Source: Bradyrhizobium sp. AZCC 1719 (GTDB taxonomy: Bacteria; Pseudomonadota; Alphaproteobacteria; Rhizobiales; Xanthobacteraceae). Taken from it: a DNA stretch of 64,000 nt. The DNA lies in contig NZ_JAZHRU010000001.1 of the NCBI RefSeq assembly GCF_036924525.1, positions 2,757,001-2,821,000 on the forward strand, given 5' to 3'. Position 1 is the stretch's first letter. Each line of letters begins with the position of its first letter. Below, one piece after another: positions 34,601 to 43,797 of the stretch. The position numbers and the translations under genes were made by a program. The notes under the pieces are model-generated. The model was not told where the DNA came from and did no database searches. It saw nothing but the letters and a program-made list of their open reading frames with translations.

Positions 34601-35335
34601 CTAGATGGAAATCGACCCGATGCTGGCTCCGCCGCAGACGTAGAGCGTCTGCCCGGTGATGAAGTCGGCATCCGGTGAGCTGAAGAAACTGACCGCGCGG
34701 GCGACGTCGGTGGATTTGCCGAGACGGCCGAGCGGAATCGACTGTGCGAGCTTCTTGGCGCGTTCGGATTCCGGCGACATCACGCTCTCGAACATCTCGG
34801 TATCTCCGATCGGGCCCGGCGCGACGACATTGACCGTGATCCCGAACGGCGCAAGCTCGAGCGCCCAGGTCCGTGCCATGCCGATGATGCCGGCCTTGGT
34901 GGCCGAATAGACGGTGCGTGTGGCGGCGCCGAGTGCCGCGCGGGAGGATAGCAGTACGATGCGGCCGAAGCGGCCTTTCTTCATGTTGGGTAACGCCGCT
35001 TGCGCCAGCGCAATCCCCGCGCCGAAATGGAGCTGCGCCAAAGCGCCGACGTCCCCGTCATCGACCTCTTCCAGCGGCTTGGGCCGAATGGCGCCGGCAT
35101 TGTGCACGACATGGGTGATCGCAAAATTCGCGGCGATTTCCGTCGCCGCCTGGCGCGTTGCCGTCGCATCGAGCAGGTCGACCTCGCGCGAGGAGAGTTT
35201 TGGATGGCTCCAGTCCGGCTTGCGCCGCGACAGCGAGATCACGTCATACCCCTCGGCGAGCAGGCCGCGCGCGATCGCAGCGCCAATGCCGGTATTACCG
35301 CCGCTCACGATCGCCGTGTGGTGGACCACGTTCAT
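34601..35335 (-). CDS. Short-chain dehydrogenase/reductase of the Rieske operon
   Basis: The 244-residue SDR has SGGNTGIGAAIARGLL as the cofactor site, HNAGAIRP, the Ser of VLLSSRAAL and the Y-x3-K motif YSATKAG. The end reads ITGQTLYVCGGASIGSISI. It would oxidise the cis-diol or hydroxyl product of the dioxygenase, or reduce a keto intermediate. GGGAGG directly touches the ATG at 35333-35335, which is too close; the GTG two codons later (35327-35329) has ideal spacing and may be the true start. It lies 6 bases from the beta-subunit gene. Confidence 0.9.
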   Translation of the reverse strand: MNVVHHTAIVSGGNTGIGAAIARGLLAEGYDVISLSRRKPDWSHPKLSSREVDLLDATATRQAATEIAANFAITHVVHNAGAIRPKPLEEVDDGDVGALAQLHFGAGIALAQAALPNMKKGRFGRIVLLSSRAALGAATRTVYSATKAGIIGMARTWALELAPFGITVNVVAPGPIGDTEMFESVMSPESERAKKLAQSIPLGRLGKSTDVARAVSFFSSPDADFITGQTLYVCGGASIGSISI

Positions 35336-35341
35336 CCTCCC

Positions 35342-35854
35342 TCACATGAAGAGCTGGATGTTGCCGAAGGCAGCATCGCAATTGATCAGATCGACACGCT
35401 TGAGCTTGATCTTCAGCCTGCCGTTCTCGACGCTGAGATGATGCGTGGCCCAGGCAGCAAAGAGTGTCTGCTCGTCCATGCGGGTCTCGATGTAATGCAT
35501 CGGGGTCCAGGTGACGTAGTTGTTGGCGGCAGGATCGCGCGAATCCACCTGCGGCGTCTGCAACACATGATGGCAGCGGCTTTTCGGCTTCTGGCTGAAC
35601 GTCCGCGCGCCCTTGAGCCGTTCGACCCGGATCGAGAGCAACAGCTTGTCTTCATACATCAGCGAACAGGTCAGCCGCGGATCGGTTTGATTCCATTCCA
35701 GCGGCATCCAGTAGAAAGCGTCGTCGGCGTAGAGATCGAGCCATTCGTCGAAACGCTGCTGATCGATCAGCCGCGCCTCGCGAACCACGAAGTCGATCAA
35801 GTCCTGGTCGGTGGGAATCGCATTCTTCACTTGAGCGTCGGTGACCATGCTCAT
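35342..35854 (-). CDS. Rieske aromatic-ring-hydroxylating dioxygenase, beta subunit
   Basis: The 170-residue small subunit belongs to the NTF2-like ring-hydroxylating beta family. It has VVREARLIDQQRFDEWLDLYADDAFYWMP near the N-terminus, LLLSIRVERL and SRCHHVLQTPQV in the middle, and a C-terminal strand region ending in IQLFM. It is structural in the alpha3beta3 complex and does not bind metal. The start is one base after the stop of the alpha-subunit gene, so translation is coupled and balanced. Confidence 0.93.
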   Translation of the reverse strand: MSMVTDAQVKNAIPTDQDLIDFVVREARLIDQQRFDEWLDLYADDAFYWMPLEWNQTDPRLTCSLMYEDKLLLSIRVERLKGARTFSQKPKSRCHHVLQTPQVDSRDPAANNYVTWTPMHYIETRMDEQTLFAAWATHHLSVENGRLKIKLKRVDLINCDAAFGNIQLFM

Positions 35855-35855
35855 G

Positions 35856-37169
35856 TTACATCCCCATCGTCATGAACTTGGTCCAGGCCCGGAACTGGTG
35901 GCGCATCGGCCACTCGCTGGTGCCGTTGACCGCTACGTTGGTCTGCCCGGCTTCGTCGGGGCTGTAGAGGCGCTGGAGGTTCACCCACTCATTGCCGTTC
36001 GAGTGCAGGCCCTCCTGTGCGCGTTCATACATTTCGAGGTCGTCGTGGCCGACGATCGAGGTCGGCGCGTTGATCAGCCGGTTGTACATCAACGTGCGCT
36101 CGAGCAGCATGTCGGGTGCATCGACGAGCTGGAACGTCCAGGATTCGACCAGCGTCTTGTTGGCTGCGATCGGCTTGAAGTGCCGCAACAACTGGATCGG
36201 CCCTTTGATCATGATGTTGGGGAAATAGACCGTGTTGTGCCGGTTCTCGCCGAGGATCGCCTTGGCGCGTTCTTCGCCATAGGCCGCTTTCATCTTCTCG
36301 AAATAACCGGGCACTGCCGAATAGTCGGAATGGATCGAGTGATGCACGCCGGTGTGGCCGTGGCCGTTGTCCCAGATCCGGATGCCCATGTTCTCGAAGA
36401 ACTCGTAGGGGCTCATGAAGGGAGCGATGATCTCGACCGCCATCGGCTTCTTGGTGCCGGGCGGCGCCTTCTTCCAGACTTCGACCACGGTCCCGGCGGA
36501 GGACTCATGCGCGACCATCGGATGGCAGGTGTCGGTCTGGTTTTCCACCAGCATCTTCCAATTGCAATTGTGCATGTACCGCAGCACGCCGCCGGCGACC
36601 TTGAGCTGACCGACCGGCGAGCGGTCGATCATGTTGTCGAAGCTCGATAGACTGTCGCCGAAGAACTCCTCGAAATCGAGGCCGCCGTCATTGATCTTGG
36701 CGAACACGAAGCCGCGGTAGTTGCGGACATGGCGGACTGGCGCCATGCCGCTCGCCGCATGGCTCTGCTCAAAACCGGTATTCTCGTAGCCCTTCTTTAG
36801 CGGGATAGCGAGCAGCGAGCCGTCGGTTCTGAAGCTCCAGGCATGATAGGGGCAGCGGAAGAACTTTCCGGCATTGCCGCAGGTCTCGGACGTGATGCGC
36901 GTGCCCTTATGCGGGCAGCGGTTGTGCAGCACTTTTACCGTCCCGTCGGTGTGGCGGACCAGCAGGATAGGCTGCGTGCCGATCGTGGTGCCGAAATAAT
37001 CGCCGGGATTGGGGACCTGGCTGTCATGGCCGACATAGACCCAGCTATTCGGGAACATGTGCTCCATCTCAAGCTGGAACACTTCCTCGCTGACATAGAC
37101 GTCGCGGTGAACTTCCTGGTCGCGGACCAGGTCGCGAATGGCTGCGACATTGCCGGCATATCGGGTCAT
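35856..37169 (-). CDS. Rieske aromatic-ring-hydroxylating dioxygenase, alpha subunit
   Basis: The 437-residue catalytic subunit inserts O2 into an aromatic ring. The Rieske [2Fe-2S] ligands are Cys/His in NRCPHKGTR and Cys/His in FRCPYHAWSF. The mononuclear iron site lies in NWKMLVENQTDTCHPMVAH (the bridging Asp and two His), with a third ligand expected in the C-terminal half. It accepts electrons from the reductase encoded upstream. The start at ATG 37167-37169 follows GGGAGA; the longer frame is spurious. The substrate is not determined. The neighbouring 2-oxoacid:ferredoxin oxidoreductase suggests an indole or arylacetate-type acid. Confidence 0.95.
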   Translation of the reverse strand: MTRYAGNVAAIRDLVRDQEVHRDVYVSEEVFQLEMEHMFPNSWVYVGHDSQVPNPGDYFGTTIGTQPILLVRHTDGTVKVLHNRCPHKGTRITSETCGNAGKFFRCPYHAWSFRTDGSLLAIPLKKGYENTGFEQSHAASGMAPVRHVRNYRGFVFAKINDGGLDFEEFFGDSLSSFDNMIDRSPVGQLKVAGGVLRYMHNCNWKMLVENQTDTCHPMVAHESSAGTVVEVWKKAPPGTKKPMAVEIIAPFMSPYEFFENMGIRIWDNGHGHTGVHHSIHSDYSAVPGYFEKMKAAYGEERAKAILGENRHNTVYFPNIMIKGPIQLLRHFKPIAANKTLVESWTFQLVDAPDMLLERTLMYNRLINAPTSIVGHDDLEMYERAQEGLHSNGNEWVNLQRLYSPDEAGQTNVAVNGTSEWPMRHQFRAWTKFMTMGM

Positions 37170-37180
37170 GCGTTTCTCCC

Positions 37181-38143
37181 TCACAGGTCGAGCACGAGTC
37201 GCTTGGTCTTCGCGCGCGAAATACAGATCTGCATCACCTTGTTCGAGGCCTTCTCGCTGTCGCTCAAGATGTAGTCGCGATGATCGGGAATGCCGGAGAT
37301 CACCGTGGTCTGGCAGATGCCGCAATCGCCGCGCTTGCAGTCATGCATTGGGTCTTCGCCGGCCTCGATCAGCACGTCGAGGATGGTCCTGCCGGCGGGA
37401 ATCTCATAGACGCGCCCGCTGCTCCTGAGTTCGACTTCGAAGGCGGAGTCTCCGGACTTCTCTTCGGGCGCGGTGAAGATTTCGAAATGAAGCCGCCCTT
37501 GCGGCCAGTTCATCCGCTTCGCCAGCGCGATGGCAGCCTCGATCATCGGCAGCGGTCCGCAGAGATAGAGCGGCACGTCGGGTGCGAGCCCGCTCATCAA
37601 GCCCTCGAGGTCGAAGAAGCAGCCGGCTTCGTCGTCGGCGTGGATGGTCGCGCTGGCGCTAGCCAGCCGCTCGATGTCGCCGAGAAAGGCGAGTTCGCTG
37701 CGGCTGCGGCCGGCATAATAGAACGAGAACGGCCGCTTCGCCGCGTTCAATTCACAGGCCATCGTGAGCAGCGGCGTCACGCCGATGCCGCCCGCGACAA
37801 GTGCCACTTCTCCCGCGCCGGCTCGAAGCGGAAAATTGTTCGCCGGTGGCGAGATTGTCAGGCGATCGCCGGTCTTGAGGCCGTGCATAAAGCTGGAGCC
37901 GCCGTGGCTCTTGTTTTCCTGCAGCACGGCGATGCGATAGGCGGTCGGATGTTCGGCCGCGCGCGGCGAGACCGTCTCGATCAGCGAATAGGAGCGACGG
38001 CCGACATCAGGCAGGTGGACGTCGATATGCGCGCCGGCGGACCAGCCCGGCATCGGCGCACCACTGACGCGCGTCAGCACGAATTCGCGGATGCGCGAGG
38101 TGAGCGCCTCAGCCTTCGACACCACGACTTCGAATTGATCCAT
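37181..38143 (-). CDS. Rieske oxygenase reductase (FNR-type, C-terminal [2Fe-2S])
   Basis: The 320-residue protein moves electrons from NAD(P)H to the dioxygenase. It is built like phthalate-dioxygenase reductase: an N-terminal flavin domain (GRRSYSLIE), a nucleotide domain (VAGGIGVTPLLTMA ... LYLCGPLPMIEAA) and a C-terminal plant-type ferredoxin. The cluster ligands are Cys in DCKRGDCGIC and Cys in MQICIS. ATG at 38141-38143 is used; the longer frame upstream overlaps the neighbouring gene. It is two bases from the stop of the IorB-like gene and 11 bases before the alpha subunit. Confidence 0.93.
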   Translation of the reverse strand: MDQFEVVVSKAEALTSRIREFVLTRVSGAPMPGWSAGAHIDVHLPDVGRRSYSLIETVSPRAAEHPTAYRIAVLQENKSHGGSSFMHGLKTGDRLTISPPANNFPLRAGAGEVALVAGGIGVTPLLTMACELNAAKRPFSFYYAGRSRSELAFLGDIERLASASATIHADDEAGCFFDLEGLMSGLAPDVPLYLCGPLPMIEAAIALAKRMNWPQGRLHFEIFTAPEEKSGDSAFEVELRSSGRVYEIPAGRTILDVLIEAGEDPMHDCKRGDCGICQTTVISGIPDHRDYILSDSEKASNKVMQICISRAKTKRLVLDL

Positions 38144-38145
38144 CC

Positions 38146-39690
38146 TCAGGAGTCCTCGAACAGTGTCCCGACGGTTCGCAAGGCGCCGTCGAGTTCGGTT
38201 CCATCGGCATCCTTCAGCGCCACCTTGGTCAGCCGCTGTACCCATTCGGCGGCATCTAGCCGGCCGGCCAGACGCTCGGACGCAAGCATGACCTTGTCGA
38301 ACTTCGATTCACCGCGCGAGTGTGTGTCCGAGTAGCCGCCGACGAGACGGCGAGCCTCACACACGGCGGTCGCAAGCGCCGGATCGCTCCCGGCGAAATT
38401 CCGGATGCGTTGCGCCCACTCGTCGAGATGGCGCATCTCGCGCGCGTGCCGCAGCGTGCGCCGGCGGAAGCGCCGCAATCCGGCCACGCCGTACAGCAGC
38501 AGGAACGACGACGGCGCGGTGGTGCGCAGTTTACGTCCACGATCGATCAGCCGGGCAAGCCGCTCGCTGCGCTCGACCTTCTTGCCGAGCCGAGGCGGTA
38601 AAAGACCTGCCAGTTCCTCGATCCGCGGATGGAAGAACTCGGTGATCGCGAGAACCTGGTCGTCGCCGGCGCGGACCTCGCGGCGGACCCGGTCGAATCT
38701 TCCCGCTCGCGTCTTCAGATCGGCCACGCGAATCACGTCGTCATAGGCCATTGCGATCGCGAGATACTTTGCAAACGCCTGTAGCAGGCCGGTCGCCTCG
38801 CGCGGCATCGCTTCGAGCCGGTCGAGATATTCACCGCCGTATGCGACGTCCTGATAATCTACCACGCGCTGCAGGCCGGCGGCGACGATGCCATGCACTT
38901 CCGGCGGCAACTGCCGCGATCGCGCGACCAGCGCGTCATAGCCGGCGTGGCCGATTGGTTCGAGACGCGGAAAATGTTTTGCGAGCGGCGGCTTTGCCAC
39001 AGGCTTGATCTTGGGATCCTGCTTGACCATGGCGCCGGCCCGCTCGCGGCCGGCGGTGAAGGCGCGCAGGCTGGCATCGACGCCGACCCCCGCGGCCCGG
39101 ATCGTGGCTTCAAAATCCTCGGTGGCAAAGGGCAGAGCGCCGGAGCCCGCAAGCGCGCCGAACAGTACCGCAGAAACCACGCTGCCGGTGGCGTCGGCGA
39201 TCTCGGCCATGTCGAACGCGATGAAGCGGTTGGCAGCAACGTTTGCCGCCTCGTAGACCTGCGCCGCGTCGGCAGTGCCGTCGCCGGGCGCGGTCTTCTC
39301 GCTCACGGCCAATGAGCGGTGCGAAGAGCCAATCAACAGTGTGCGGTCGGGCGAGACCAACCCGCGCAGAATGGCGCGGCCAGCTTCCATCAATTCGGCG
39401 CCGATCACGATATCGACCTTGCCCGGCGCGGGCATCAACGACAGGACGGGATGGCGGTCGGGCTTGCTCGTGTCAGGCGCGATCATCTCGATGTAATAGA
39501 TCGTGGCACCGGTGCGCTGGGCGACGCCGGGCACCGATGTCGATTGCGCGAACCAGCCGCGCCGCTCGGCCAATGCGACAATCCAGTCGACCAAGACGCC
39601 GCCGCCCTGACCGCCCATCGCGAGCACCGCGACGGTGATCGGGCGAGCCTGACTAAGTGCGATGGAGGAGGGCGCGACCGAGACGTTCAT
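38146..39690 (-). CDS. iorB: IorB-like 2-oxoacid:ferredoxin oxidoreductase gamma subunit with C-terminal extension
   Basis: The 514-residue product begins with the gamma-type domain of indolepyruvate-type ferredoxin oxidoreductases: VLAMGGQGGGVLVDWIVALAERRGW, VPGVAQRTGATIYYIEM and VDIVIGAELMEAGRAILRGL. The classical IorB is only about 200 residues; here about 300 more follow, probably the DUF6537-type extension. It lacks cysteine-rich cluster motifs and works with the larger IorA-like subunit encoded upstream, with which it overlaps by 4 bp. The pair would oxidatively decarboxylate an aryl 2-oxoacid to the acyl-CoA. Confidence 0.88.
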   Translation of the reverse strand: MNVSVAPSSIALSQARPITVAVLAMGGQGGGVLVDWIVALAERRGWFAQSTSVPGVAQRTGATIYYIEMIAPDTSKPDRHPVLSLMPAPGKVDIVIGAELMEAGRAILRGLVSPDRTLLIGSSHRSLAVSEKTAPGDGTADAAQVYEAANVAANRFIAFDMAEIADATGSVVSAVLFGALAGSGALPFATEDFEATIRAAGVGVDASLRAFTAGRERAGAMVKQDPKIKPVAKPPLAKHFPRLEPIGHAGYDALVARSRQLPPEVHGIVAAGLQRVVDYQDVAYGGEYLDRLEAMPREATGLLQAFAKYLAIAMAYDDVIRVADLKTRAGRFDRVRREVRAGDDQVLAITEFFHPRIEELAGLLPPRLGKKVERSERLARLIDRGRKLRTTAPSSFLLLYGVAGLRRFRRRTLRHAREMRHLDEWAQRIRNFAGSDPALATAVCEARRLVGGYSDTHSRGESKFDKVMLASERLAGRLDAAEWVQRLTKVALKDADGTELDGALRTVGTLFEDS

Positions 39691-41849
39691 GCCGCCTCCT
39701 GCTCAAACGTGACGCGGCGTCCGGCGCGCCAGCGCTGCAAAACGCCGATCATTCGCTGCCAGAGGCGGTCGAGCCGCGTTTCGAACGAGGTCGGATTGGA
39801 AACGATGTCGGCGCGATAGAACGAGGGACACAAGACAGCCGCGTCCGCGACCTCGCCGCAATGGCCGCAGCCGACGCAACTATTGTCAACGGCGGCGACT
39901 GGATTGTCCTTCAGGGGATCGCTGGTTGGCTTCACCGACAGCGAGGGGCAGCCGGACAGGCGGATGCATGCGTGGTCGCCGGAACATACATCCTCATCGA
40001 CACCGAAGCGCTCGCGCACGATGCGCTCGCCGCGCTTGGCGGCGGCGGCCACCAGCGGCTTCACGCGCCGCTGCTTGTTCAGCATGCATTCCGACGAGGC
40101 GACGATGATCTTCGGCCCTTTCTCCTCCGTCGTCAGCGCCTCGCGCAGCGTGTCGCGCATGCGCGTGACATCGTAAGTGCGGTCGATCTGGCGCACCCAT
40201 TTGGCGCCGACACCCTTCGCCGCCTCGACGATCGGGTGCTTGGTCGAACGCGAACGATTATCGGCGCGCGAGGAGGGGATGTCCTGGCCACCGGTCGCGG
40301 CGGAATAGTAATTGTCGACAACGACGATCACGCCGTCGTGCTGGTTGAAGACGGCGTTGCCGACGCCGCTGGTCAACCCGTTGTGCCAGAAGCCGCCGTC
40401 GCCCATCATCGAGATCGGCCGCTTGCCCGCAGGCACATTGAAGGCGGAGGCCGAGGCCGGGCCCAGCCCGTAACCCATGGTGGTAGCGCCGATATTGAAC
40501 GGCGGCAGGATCGAGAACAGGTGACAGCCGATATCGGCGGCGATGTGATGCGGTCCGAGTTCCTTCTCAACCAGCTTCATTGCGGAAAAAATCGGCCGCT
40601 CCGGACAGCCGGTGCAGAAGCCCGGCGGACGGGGTGGCACCACATCGGCGAGCACGCGGATTTTCTCATCTACCTCAGTGCGGTCGATGTTCGGTGCGCG
40701 CGCGGCATCCGACAAGGCATCCGGGCGCCAGCGGCGGATGAAGGCCCCGATCGCTTCGCCCATGACTTGTGCCGTATATTCGCCGGCCATCGGGAACAGG
40801 TCCTTGCCGTGCAGCTTGGCCGGGATGTCGGCATTGCGCAGGATCTTGTGCAGCGCCTGCTCGATGAACTCGGGCTGTCCCTCCTCGACCATCAGCACCG
40901 CTTTCTTGCCGCGGCAGAAGTCGATCACCTCGCGGTCGACGATCGGGTAGGTCACGTTCATCACATAGATCGGTACGCGCGTCTCGCCCCAGATGTCGGC
41001 AAGCCCGGCCTCGCGCAGCGCCGTGATGACGCCGTTGTACATGCCGCCCTGCATGATGATGCCGATATCGTCGATGTCGCCGTCGAAGGTCTCGTTCATG
41101 CCGCGGGCGTGGATGAACTCAACCGCCGCGGGCCAGCGATGCTCGACCTTCTCCTTCTCGTGCAGGAACGAGGCCGGCGGCAGCACGATGCGGTTGGTGT
41201 CGCGCGACGGCTGATCCAGCGCGCGGGACAGCGGAAAAGCGGGGCGGACATTGTCGCGGGTGGCGAAGCGCCCATGCACATGGCAGGCGCGTATCCGCAC
41301 CTCCAGCATCACTGGCGTATTCGACGCCTCGGACAGCTCGAAGGAATCGTGCACGGCCTTGACGATCGACGCCACGTTGGGCCGCGGATCGACCAGCCAG
41401 AGTTGCGACTTCATTGCAAACGCGTGCGAACGCTCCTGCATGATGGAGGAGCCTTCGCCGTAATCCTCGCCGATGATGATCAGCGCACCGCCGGTCACGC
41501 CGCCCGAGGAGAGGTTGGCGAGCGCGTCGGACGCGACATTGATGCCGACCGGCGCCTTGAAGGTGACCGCGCCACGGACCGGATACATCACGGAGGCAGC
41601 CAGCGTTGCTGCGGCGGTGGCCTCGCTGGCGCTGGATTCGAAGTGCACGCCGAGATCGGAAAGAATGTCCTGCGCGTCCGACAGCACATCCATCAGGTGC
41701 GAGATCGGCGCGCCCTGGTAACCGGCGACATAACTGACGCCGCATTCGAGCAGTGCTTTGGTAATGGCGAGGATGCCTTCGCCGCGAAATTCCTGACCGG
41801 CGCCGAGCTTCAGGTCTTCCACCTCGCGCGCGAAAGAGCGTTCTGCCAT
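39687..41849 (-). CDS. iorA: IorA-like 2-oxoacid:ferredoxin oxidoreductase (TPP and [4Fe-4S] subunit)
   Basis: The 720-residue protein is the catalytic subunit of an indolepyruvate-type ferredoxin oxidoreductase. Residues 1 to about 200 are the pyrimidine-binding domain (GYQGAPISHLMDVL). A TPP domain follows (FCTGCPERPIF, GDGGFWHNGL, VDNYYSAATGGQ). The C-terminal region has ferredoxin-type Cys clusters: CSGDHACIRLSGCP and CVGCGHCGEV followed by CP. It transfers electrons from aryl 2-oxoacid plus CoA to ferredoxin. ATG at 41847-41849 follows CAGGAGG. It is the first gene of the seven-gene operon, under a near-consensus promoter. Confidence 0.9.
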   Translation of the reverse strand: MAERSFAREVEDLKLGAGQEFRGEGILAITKALLECGVSYVAGYQGAPISHLMDVLSDAQDILSDLGVHFESSASEATAAATLAASVMYPVRGAVTFKAPVGINVASDALANLSSGGVTGGALIIIGEDYGEGSSIMQERSHAFAMKSQLWLVDPRPNVASIVKAVHDSFELSEASNTPVMLEVRIRACHVHGRFATRDNVRPAFPLSRALDQPSRDTNRIVLPPASFLHEKEKVEHRWPAAVEFIHARGMNETFDGDIDDIGIIMQGGMYNGVITALREAGLADIWGETRVPIYVMNVTYPIVDREVIDFCRGKKAVLMVEEGQPEFIEQALHKILRNADIPAKLHGKDLFPMAGEYTAQVMGEAIGAFIRRWRPDALSDAARAPNIDRTEVDEKIRVLADVVPPRPPGFCTGCPERPIFSAMKLVEKELGPHHIAADIGCHLFSILPPFNIGATTMGYGLGPASASAFNVPAGKRPISMMGDGGFWHNGLTSGVGNAVFNQHDGVIVVVDNYYSAATGGQDIPSSRADNRSRSTKHPIVEAAKGVGAKWVRQIDRTYDVTRMRDTLREALTTEEKGPKIIVASSECMLNKQRRVKPLVAAAAKRGERIVRERFGVDEDVCSGDHACIRLSGCPSLSVKPTSDPLKDNPVAAVDNSCVGCGHCGEVADAAVLCPSFYRADIVSNPTSFETRLDRLWQRMIGVLQRWRAGRRVTFEQEAA

Positions 41850-41895
41850 GCTCGCCTCCTGAGGGCTCGCCCGGAACTCCGGATGACCGAATATA

Positions 41896-41925
41896 ATTTT
41901 AGACATCAAACAAAAATGATGTCAA
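41896..41925 (-). promoter_or_regulatory. Near-consensus promoter of the IorAB-Rieske operon with operator in the spacer
   Basis: On the minus strand, TTGACA (41925-41920) and TAAAAT (41901-41896) are separated by 18 bases. GACATCA-N8-TGATGTC, a perfect 7-bp-arm repeat, occupies 41902-41923 and overlaps the -35 box and the whole spacer. Transcription would start about 40 bases before the iorA ATG. A repressor here would block RNA polymerase directly; the operon's own MarR protein is the obvious candidate. Confidence 0.75.
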
Positions 41926-42042
41926 TCGAACCCGCGAGTTCTGAGGCTGCAAAACGCTTCACGCGCATTTGAGCGCAGTTTCTAGCCTGTTTCATAGGCT
42001 TCATGCACACGCGCCGGGCTTCCGATCGGCGGGCCCGTTCGC

Positions 42043-42071
42043 TTGACAGGATATTTTAGCCATGAAACATT
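42043..42071 (+). promoter_or_regulatory. Predicted promoter of the divergent degradation operon
   Basis: TTGACA (42043-42048) and AACATT (42066-42071) with a 17-base spacer form a plausible sigma70 promoter 60 bases before the acyl-CoA-dehydrogenase-like gene. An 8-bp element, TGTTTCAT at 41989-41996, is matched in reverse by ATGAAACA at 42062-42069. These could be separate half-sites of a regulator. Confidence 0.5.
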
Positions 42072-42131
42072 ATTGAGGCCGCGCGTTGCACTTGGCGGCG
42101 TGCGCAAAACCGGCCTTTGCGGGAGACTGAC

Positions 42132-43307
42132 ATGACTCCGGTTTCGCCATTACGCGGGCCGTCGCGCGAACACCTCGCGTGGCCGTTCTTCGATTCCCGC
42201 CACAGCGAATACGCTGCCGCGCTCGACGCATTTGCAGCCGACCTTGGCGATACGCATGGCCATGACGTCGACGAAACCTGCCGTTCGCTGGTACGCCAGC
42301 TTGGCGCCGCCGGATTGCTGGAGGCATCGGTCGCAGGCGATCGGCCCGATGCGGTGATCGACTCTCGGCTGATCTGTCTCGCCCGCGAAACGCTTGCCTG
42401 GCATAGCGGGCTCGCCGATTTCGCATTTGCGATGCAGGGACTTGGAACTGGTGCGGTGGCGATTGCCGGTTCGCCCGAATTGCGCGCGCTGGTGCTGCCG
42501 AAGGCGCGGCGGGGCGAATGGATTGCCGCCTTTGCGTTGTCGGAGAAGGAGGCCGGTTCCGACGTCGCTGCCATGGGCTGCAGCGCCCGCCGCGAAGGCG
42601 ACCACTACATCCTCGATGGCGAGAAGACCTGGATCTCCAACGGCGGCATTGCCGACGTTTATACGCTGTTTGCGCGAACCGGCGAGGCGCCGGGTGCGCG
42701 GGGCATTTCGGCCTTCGTGGTGCTGCCGGATGATCCCGGGTTTTCGATCGCCGACCGTATCGACGTGATGGCGCCGCATCCGCTGGCGACGCTGCGTTTT
42801 GATTCTTGCCGGATCCCGGCGGCGCGGCTGTTGGGTTCGCCGGGCGAAGGTTTCAAGATCGCCATGCGCACCCTCGATATCTTCCGCGCATCGGTGGCGG
42901 CCGCCGCGCTGGGCTTTGCCCGCCGCGCGCTCGATGAGGCGGTGGCGCATGCCCTGTCACGGCGGATGTTCGGTGGCGTGCTGGGCGACCAGCAATTGAC
43001 GCAGGCAGCCCTCGGCGACATGGCCGCAGGCGTCGATGCCAGCGCGCTTCTCACCTACCGCGCGGCGTGGCGGCGCGACGTGCAGAAAGCTTCCACGACC
43101 CGTGAAGCAGCAATGGCCAAAATGGTCGCAACCGAAACCGCGCAGGCGGTGATCGACCGCGCCGTACAGATGTTCGGCGGCCGCGGCGTGCGCTCGGGCG
43201 AAGTCGTTGAGCAGCTCTATCGCGAGATACGCGCGTTGCGCATCTATGAAGGCGCGACCGAAGTCCAGAAACTCATCATCGGACGTGATGTCCTGAAGGC
43301 GGTCTAG
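42132..43307 (+). CDS. Acyl-CoA-dehydrogenase-family flavoprotein
   Basis: The 391-residue product has the ACAD fold: [16 protein letters not shown] and [19 protein letters not shown] for flavin and substrate contacts, and a C-terminal [42 protein letters not shown]. The Glu in IYEGAT is placed like a catalytic base of true dehydrogenases. The same fold also serves two-component flavin monooxygenases, such as the indoleacetate hydroxylase of iac loci, and a flavin reductase gene lies in this operon. Dehydrogenase is the safer call. GGGAG precedes the ATG at 42132; a TTG further up gives a slightly longer frame. Confidence 0.85.
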   Translation: MTPVSPLRGPSREHLAWPFFDSRHSEYAAALDAFAADLGDTHGHDVDETCRSLVRQLGAAGLLEASVAGDRPDAVIDSRLICLARETLAWHSGLADFAFAMQGLGTGAVAIAGSPELRALVLPKARRGEWIAAFALSEKEAGSDVAAMGCSARREGDHYILDGEKTWISNGGIADVYTLFARTGEAPGARGISAFVVLPDDPGFSIADRIDVMAPHPLATLRFDSCRIPAARLLGSPGEGFKIAMRTLDIFRASVAAAALGFARRALDEAVAHALSRRMFGGVLGDQQLTQAALGDMAAGVDASALLTYRAAWRRDVQKASTTREAAMAKMVATETAQAVIDRAVQMFGGRGVRSGEVVEQLYREIRALRIYEGATEVQKLIIGRDVLKAV

Positions 43308-43348
43308 CCGAACGGCCGTTCAGTCGCGTCCTGCTACGGGAGTATGAA

Positions 43349-43744
43349 ATGTTCGAGGTCTTGCAACCACCCGGTTGGGCCAAGCCGAGGGGGTACGCGA
43401 ACGGCATCGCCGCGCGCGGCAGGATGATCTTCGTCGCCGGCCAGATCGGCTGGAACGAGCAATGCAAGTTCGAGTCCGATGATCTGGTAGATCAGATCAG
43501 CCAGACCCTGAAGAACGTCGATGCGGTCTTGCGCACCGGCGGCGCTGCGCCCCAGCATGTGGTGTCGATGACCTGGTTCCTGCTCGATCGCAAGGAATAC
43601 TCGGCGCGTCTGAAGGAAATCGGCGTCGTCTATCGCGACGTCATGGGTCGGCACTTTCCGGCCATGACGGCGCTGCAGGTATCTGGGCTGGTCGAGGATC
43701 GTGCCAAGGTCGAAATCCAGGCGATCGCAATGATACCTGACTAG
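43349..43744 (+). CDS. RidA-family (YjgF/YER057c) protein
   Basis: The 131-residue protein has the RidA trimer fold: GMIFVAGQIGW-like sequence (RMIFVAGQIGWNEQCKF), ISQTLKNVDAVLRTGGAAPQHVVSMTWFLLDRKEY and RHFPAMTALQVSGLVEDRAKVEIQAIAMI. The Arg of canonical imine deaminases is not at its usual place in the final segment, so deaminase activity is uncertain. RidA relatives include 2-aminomuconate deaminase of nitroaromatic pathways. Next to a gentisate-type dioxygenase, a deaminase acting on an amino-bearing ring-cleavage product is attractive. Confidence 0.88.
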   Translation: MFEVLQPPGWAKPRGYANGIAARGRMIFVAGQIGWNEQCKFESDDLVDQISQTLKNVDAVLRTGGAAPQHVVSMTWFLLDRKEYSARLKEIGVVYRDVMGRHFPAMTALQVSGLVEDRAKVEIQAIAMIPD

Positions 43745-43797
43745 ATGAACTGACAACGCGACGCCGAAGGCGGCGCCAACCCCCACAGGAGGGCGAC

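Noticed and set aside
39657..41972. Very long plus-strand open frame (771 residues) opposite the IorA-like gene
   Set aside because: It mirrors a gene with clear TPP and iron-sulfur motifs; the frame is His/Arg/Asp-rich without any domain, as usual for antisense frames in GC-rich DNA.
42132..43307. Calling the acyl-CoA-dehydrogenase-like protein IacA (indoleacetate hydroxylase)
   Set aside because: The fold and the nearby flavin reductase fit, but the Glu in IYEGAT points to a true dehydrogenase; sequence alone cannot decide.
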